From NCBI GenBank assembly GCA_001683845.1, contig LXQI01000022.1, positions 1-40,507 of the forward strand: a stretch of DNA of 40,507 nt, given 5' to 3'. Below, piece by piece: positions 36,946 through 40,507 of this stretch. The stretch's first letter is position 1; each line of letters opens with the position of its first letter. Position numbers and translations under genes: made by a program. Origin of the DNA: Erythrobacter sp. ANT-B3C2 (lineage in GTDB: Bacteria > Pseudomonadota > Alphaproteobacteria > Sphingomonadales > Sphingomonadaceae). Under the pieces are notes generated by a model. That model was not told where the DNA came from, ran no database searches, and saw only the letters and a program-made list of their open reading frames with translations.

Positions 36946-38141
36946 ATTTCGGCATCGATCGCCTGCTGGCCGATCCGGCCCTGCTGCGGCAGCTTTCGGG
37001 CAAGCGCGTCGCGCTCATTGCCCACCCGGCCTCCGTCACCGCCGATCTCACCCATTCGCTCGACGCGCTGATCGCCGCAGGGGTGGAGGTCAGCGCCGCC
37101 TTCGGCCCGCAGCACGGGATCAAGGGCGACAAGCAAGACAACATGGTCGAAACGCCGGACGAGGTCGATCCGGTTTACGGCATCCCGCTGTTCAGCCTCT
37201 ATGGCGAGGTCCGCCGCCCGAACGGGCAGATGATGAGCACGGCCGATGTGTTCCTGTTCGATCTGCAGGATCTCGGCTGCCGCATTTACACCTTCGCCAC
37301 CACGCTGCTCTACGTGCTCGAAGAGGCCGCGCGCACCGGCAAGACCGTGTGGGTGCTCGATCGTCCCAACCCCGCCGGGCGACCGGTCGAAGGTACGCTG
37401 CTGCTACCCGGGCAGGAAAGCTTCGTGGGCGCCGGGCCGATGCCGATGCGCCACGGCCTCAGCCTGGGCGAGCTGGCCGCCTGGTTCGTGCGGCATTACG
37501 CGCTGGCGGTCGATTGCCGGGTGATCGCGATGGAGGGCTGGGAGCCCGATACCGCGCCCGGCTACGGATGGCCCGAACACCGCATCTGGATCAACCCCAG
37601 CCCCAACGCAGCCAGCCTCAACATGGCCCGCTGCTATGCCGGGACGGTGATGCTGGAGGGCACCACGCTCTCCGAAGCGCGCGGCACCACCCGCCCGCTG
37701 GAGGTGCTGTTCGGCGCGCCTGATCTCGATCCCGCCGCGGTTCTGGCCGAAATGCGCCGACTGGCCCCCCAGTGGCTGGTCGGCTGCGCGTTACGCGAAT
37801 GCTGGTTCACCCCCACCTTCCACAAGCACTCAGGAACGCTCTGCAACGCCCTGATGATCCACGCCGAAGGCCGCTTTTACCATCCCGCAGCCTTCCGCCC
37901 ATGGCGGCTGCAGGCACTCGCCTTCAAGGCCATCCGCCGGCTCCACCCCGATTACGAGCTCTGGCGCGATTTCGCCTATGAATATGAGTTCGATCGAATG
38001 GCGATCGACGTGATCAACGGCGGCCCCGGTTTGCGCGAATGGGTCGACAATCCGGCCGCCATGCCAGGCGATCTGGAAGCGCTAACCGCGCCAGACGAGG
38101 CGCGCTGGCGTGAGGAAAGCGCCGAACTGCTGCTCTACTGA
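36942..38141 (+). CDS. namZ: Exo-beta-N-acetylmuramidase NamZ/YbbC family (DUF1343)
   Basis: This 399-residue protein belongs to DUF1343, whose Bacillus member YbbC (NamZ) removes MurNAc from peptidoglycan fragments. Conserved elements are VALIAHPASVTADLTHSLD, FGPQHGIKGDKQDNM, the DVFLFDLQDLGCRIYTFATTL stretch with the probable catalytic Asp/Gln region, VLDRPNPAGRPVEG, PMRHGLSLGELA, WINPSPNAASLNMA and GTTRPLEVLFGAP. It has no signal peptide, so it likely acts in the cytoplasm on recycled wall sugars, unlike some exported relatives. It is translationally coupled to the DOMON-like gene and converges on the small secreted-protein gene with a seven-base overlap. Confidence 0.88.
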   Translation: MNFGIDRLLADPALLRQLSGKRVALIAHPASVTADLTHSLDALIAAGVEVSAAFGPQHGIKGDKQDNMVETPDEVDPVYGIPLFSLYGEVRRPNGQMMSTADVFLFDLQDLGCRIYTFATTLLYVLEEAARTGKTVWVLDRPNPAGRPVEGTLLLPGQESFVGAGPMPMRHGLSLGELAAWFVRHYALAVDCRVIAMEGWEPDTAPGYGWPEHRIWINPSPNAASLNMARCYAGTVMLEGTTLSEARGTTRPLEVLFGAPDLDPAAVLAEMRRLAPQWLVGCALRECWFTPTFHKHSGTLCNALMIHAEGRFYHPAAFRPWRLQALAFKAIRRLHPDYELWRDFAYEYEFDRMAIDVINGGPGLREWVDNPAAMPGDLEALTAPDEARWREESAELLLY

Positions 38142-38488
38142 GCCGGCAGGCGCCGCAACATCGGCGGCCCCTTCGGCCGGCTGGGCAGCGGGCGAATGTC
38201 GCTGACATTGTCCTTCATCACCAGCACGCTGCACCCTTCGATCCGCTTGTCCACCCCAGCGATCAACAACGGCTCTTCCGGCTCGGCCATCTCGCGCTGC
38301 AGCCGCAGCAGCCCGCGCTCCTCGCGCACCAGGGTGATCCGGTCTCGGCAACCGTCGGGCGCAGGCGCGGGTGTTTGGTAGCGCAGGGCAGGTGGCGAGG
38401 GCGGGGCGTCTTCGAGCGGTGAGGGGCTATCCGCACCCAGCGCCATTACCGGCACGGTGAGCGCAACCAGCGGCAGGAACAGACGCAT
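38135..38488 (-). CDS. Small secreted protein of unknown function
   Basis: This 117-residue protein has a signal peptide (MRLFLPLVALTVPVMALGA, cut near 18-19), a Pro/Ser-rich stretch and a polar domain with two cysteines (CRDRITLVREERG at about 47; EGCSVLVMKDNVSDI at about 84). The cysteines could form a disulfide in the periplasm. No family is recognised. It converges on namZ with an overlap of seven bases. The arrangement and clean signal peptide favour a real gene. Confidence 0.65.
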   Translation of the reverse strand: MRLFLPLVALTVPVMALGADSPSPLEDAPPSPPALRYQTPAPAPDGCRDRITLVREERGLLRLQREMAEPEEPLLIAGVDKRIEGCSVLVMKDNVSDIRPLPSRPKGPPMLRRLPAQ

Positions 38489-38823
38489 GCGATTTCTCCT
38501 TGCCCTTCACCCTACCACAGCCACCGGCCCCGCCCAAGCGGATCGGATCAGTCCTGTGCCACCAATGGCGCGGGCGGCTGCCCCTCATGCCGCTCCAGCG
38601 GCAGGTCGATCATTGCCCAGTCCCGGCCCCCAACGGTCTAGATCGCCCTTCGCGGCGCCAGCCTGTGACCTGGCTCCAGGCAGCCGAGCCGCACCGTCCG
38701 CAGTTGCGGCTGGGCCGAGCTCTGCACCATCACCGGCGTTCCGCAAAGGCCGCGGAATGCTGGGTCAGGATCTCACCCCCCGTCGCGCCGCATGCACAGC
38801 ACCCTCGCAGCTCCGCTCCGCCC
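38489..38823. other. Gap with no supported gene
   Basis: About 335 bases separate the small secreted protein from the serine hydrolase gene. Minus-strand frames give short protein-like pieces (for example a C-terminal WAMIDLPLERHEG near 38,560-38,600 and LRTVRLGCLEPGH near 38,660-38,710), each ended by stops. They could be remains of a decayed gene, but I could not identify it. Confidence 0.35.
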
Positions 38824-40116
38824 TCATTCCGCTCCGCTGCCCGCGAGCGCCAGCACCCGCTGCGCCATCAACTCCAGCCGCAAACGGTCCAGCGGCGCCG
38901 CAGGGTCGTTCCAGCCCAACGTCAGCACATGCCACGCCCCCGCCCGGTCGCGCAGCAGCCAGCTCAAATTGAGCACGCCCGGCTCCGATCCGCCCTTGTA
39001 GCCGACATAATCCCACGCCGAGCGCAAGCCCTGCGGCAGCGCCGGGCTCACCCCCAGAACCGCAAGCGCCGTTTCGTCCTCCAGCGCTGCGATCCGGCCG
39101 AACAGCCGCGCAATGTCCTGCGCTGAGGCGAACCACTCCACCTCCAGCGCCCTCGGCCCCGCCGCCAGCGCCGCTTCGGTCGCGGCAAGATCGGGCGCCT
39201 GCCCGCCAAGCCCCGTAAGCGTTGCCCGGCGCCCTGCCGCATCCGCCGCCGCATAGCCCGCGGCCTCGGCCGGCTCGGCAGCCTTCAGCAGGAAGAACTC
39301 GCGCGTGGTCAGGAACGGGCGATTACGCTCCGGCGCAGCATGGCCAGCGGCAACCAGCTCGGCCTCCACCGCCTCGCGCCCGAGCACCGCGATCAGCTGG
39401 TCGGTGGCGGTGTTGTCGCTCTGCGCGATCATCAGCACCGCCAGCGTGTGCAGCGTCAGCGGAGCGCCCCGCGGCCAGTCCTGCAACAACCCGCTCGGCA
39501 GCGAGCGCTGGTCGAGCGCCACCACCTCGTCCCACCGATGCTCGCCGGAGGCCACCGCCTGCGCCAATGCCGCAAGCACATAGAGCTTGAAGGTCGAACC
39601 GATCGCCAGCGGCCGCTCCGCCTCATGCGCCAGCAGCGGCGCGCCCCCCGCCAGCGGCACGAACAGCGCGCTTGCCACGCCCGGCAGCGCCCGCAACTCG
39701 CCCAGAAGCTCCTCCGCATTCGCCTCCAGCGGAGCGAATTCGCTCAGCCGCAGCCCGATGATCCGAAACGGCTCGCCTGCCTCAAGCTGCATTCCGCCGC
39801 TGGCGATGGCGCGCTCGAACCGCAGCTTAATGCGCGCAATGCCCGGACCCACCGGCTCCACGCTCTCGATCCCCAGCAGCGAACCGAACTGCGCCGCCAT
39901 CTGCGTGTTCATCGCGTGCAGCTGTGCCTCGGGCACCGCCGCGAGGAAGGCGGGGGCGAACACATCTTCAGCCGGCGTGCTCGCCTGCAGCACCGCCACC
40001 GCTTCGCGCAGCCGCGTCTCGAGCAGCGTCTGCCCCTCGGTGGCCCGCTGCTCCTGCGCCACGCTCACCCCCGGCATGGCCAGCAGCAGCAAGGCGGCGG
40101 CAATTCTGTCGAACAT
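38824..40116 (-). CDS. Secreted class A beta-lactamase-like serine hydrolase
   Basis: This 430-residue protein has a signal peptide (cut after VSVA, 20), an N-terminal domain of about 125 residues of the kind found in NTF2/DUF3887-like leaders, and a class A beta-lactamase fold. The fold shows the catalytic S-x-x-K (STFK, Ser 174), SDN (233-235) and the KGG triad form (374-376). The region after SDN has no clear E-x-x-L-N omega-loop with the deacylating Glu166, so strong beta-lactamase activity is unlikely; a peptidase or esterase role in the periplasm is as likely. It lies 41 bases downstream of parE on the same strand. Confidence 0.85.
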   Translation of the reverse strand: MFDRIAAALLLLAMPGVSVAQEQRATEGQTLLETRLREAVAVLQASTPAEDVFAPAFLAAVPEAQLHAMNTQMAAQFGSLLGIESVEPVGPGIARIKLRFERAIASGGMQLEAGEPFRIIGLRLSEFAPLEANAEELLGELRALPGVASALFVPLAGGAPLLAHEAERPLAIGSTFKLYVLAALAQAVASGEHRWDEVVALDQRSLPSGLLQDWPRGAPLTLHTLAVLMIAQSDNTATDQLIAVLGREAVEAELVAAGHAAPERNRPFLTTREFFLLKAAEPAEAAGYAAADAAGRRATLTGLGGQAPDLAATEAALAAGPRALEVEWFASAQDIARLFGRIAALEDETALAVLGVSPALPQGLRSAWDYVGYKGGSEPGVLNLSWLLRDRAGAWHVLTLGWNDPAAPLDRLRLELMAQRVLALAGSGAE

Positions 40117-40157
40117 CGCATTTCTCCCTCCGTCCAGCCCGTCGGCCGCCCCAGCAA

Positions 40158-40507
40158 TCAGGCGTCGATCAAGTCCCGGTCCAGCTCGCCCGCGCGGTTC
40201 TGGATAAAGTTGAAGCGGTGCTCAGGGTTGCGCCCCATCAGCTGGTCGACCAGTTCCTTCACCGCATGCCGCTGCTCGTTCTGCTCGGGCAGGGTGATGC
40301 GGATCATGCCGCGGGTGCGCGGGTCCATCGTGGTCTCGCGCAATTGCTGCGGGTTCATTTCGCCGAGGCCCTTGAACCGGCTCACCTCCACCTTGCGCCC
40401 CTTGAACATGGTCCGTTCCAGCTCGGCGCGGTGCTCGTCGTCGCGGGCATAGGCGCTCTCCTTGCCCGCCACGAGCCGGTAGAGCGGCGGGGGGGCGGGG
40501 GGGGGGG
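40158..40507 (-). CDS. parE: DNA topoisomerase IV subunit B, 3' end only
   Basis: The last roughly 110 residues of a type IIA topoisomerase B subunit enter from the right edge. RFKGLGEMNPQQLRETTMDP with a following MIRITLP is the C-terminal TOPRIM/insert boundary shared by GyrB and ParE; the end RNPEHRFNFIQ is typical of alphaproteobacterial ParE, and there is no GyrB-type longer tail. The upstream part (PLYRLVAGKESAYARDDEHR) also fits ParE. Beyond about 40,487 the frame dissolves into Pro/Gly codons from a poly-C/G run, so the sequence there is suspect. Confidence 0.85.
   Translation of the reverse strand, partial: PPPAPPPLYRLVAGKESAYARDDEHRAELERTMFKGRKVEVSRFKGLGEMNPQQLRETTMDPRTRGMIRITLPEQNEQRHAVKELVDQLMGRNPEHRFNFIQNRAGELDRDLIDA
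40487..40507. other. Poly-G contig end, probably an artefact
   Basis: The last 21 bases are almost only G with one interrupting C after 40,488. Related ParE proteins have a varied sequence before PLYRL, so this run is more likely an assembly or read-end artefact than real DNA. Confidence 0.75.

Overview
The window looks like a 40.5 kb contig or contig-sized slice from a high-GC alphaproteobacterium, most likely Sphingomonadales (Erythrobacteraceae-like). The evidence is a strong G/C third-position bias, a pyruvate dehydrogenase E1 beta with a fused lipoyl domain, the ftsB-pdhA-pdhB order, the rplY-pth-ychF cluster, and a DOMON-like gene beside tyrS. Both ends look like assembly edges: the left end cuts an IS3-family element and the right end dissolves into a poly-G run.

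Region 1 (1-3.8 kb) is a decayed T7-like prophage. Read on the minus strand, a tRNA-Arg(CCU) gene is intact from its promoter to its anticodon loop and then turns into foreign sequence. Next come an N-terminal-only T7-type RNA polymerase gene, about 0.9 kb of repeat-rich non-coding DNA, a tail-collar fibre gene with many His-x-His motifs, and a virion-type gene cut by the IS3-family insertion.

Region 2 (3.9-18 kb) is ordinary chromosome: ftsB, pdhA, lipoyl-pdhB, a squalene/phytoene-synthase-like gene, an EF-hand protein, trmFO, a YhhN membrane protein, gyrA, a periplasmic TPR-type protein with stacked terminators, ychF, mntP (inserted on the opposite strand between ychF and pth), pth and rplY.

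Region 3 (18-21.6 kb) is the most interesting accessory unit. Six tightly packed minus-strand genes encode a multi-pass membrane protein, a 65-residue XRE regulator, a small one-helix protein, a second multi-pass membrane protein and two tandem TraB/GumN-family envelope proteins. Upstream lie two identical operator-like palindromes (GATGTCA-N8-TGACATC) 41 bp apart, one of which contains a perfect TTGACA -35 box. This suggests an autoregulated envelope module of unknown function.

Region 4 (21.6-33.8 kb) holds glyQ-glyS (with an internal patch of atypical codon use), ppdK, a membrane-anchored endonuclease/exonuclease/phosphatase-fold protein, an NDUFAF5/BioC-like methyltransferase divergent from comF, hisI (no ordinary start codon at the expected place), and an MFS exporter overlapping cysK.

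Region 5 (33.8-40.5 kb) holds a polysaccharide acyltransferase pseudogene broken in several frames, a PilZ protein, tyrS, a DOMON-like protein overlapping a NamZ (DUF1343) muramidase, a small secreted protein, a class A beta-lactamase-like serine hydrolase and the 3' end of parE. No rRNA gene and no CRISPR array was seen.
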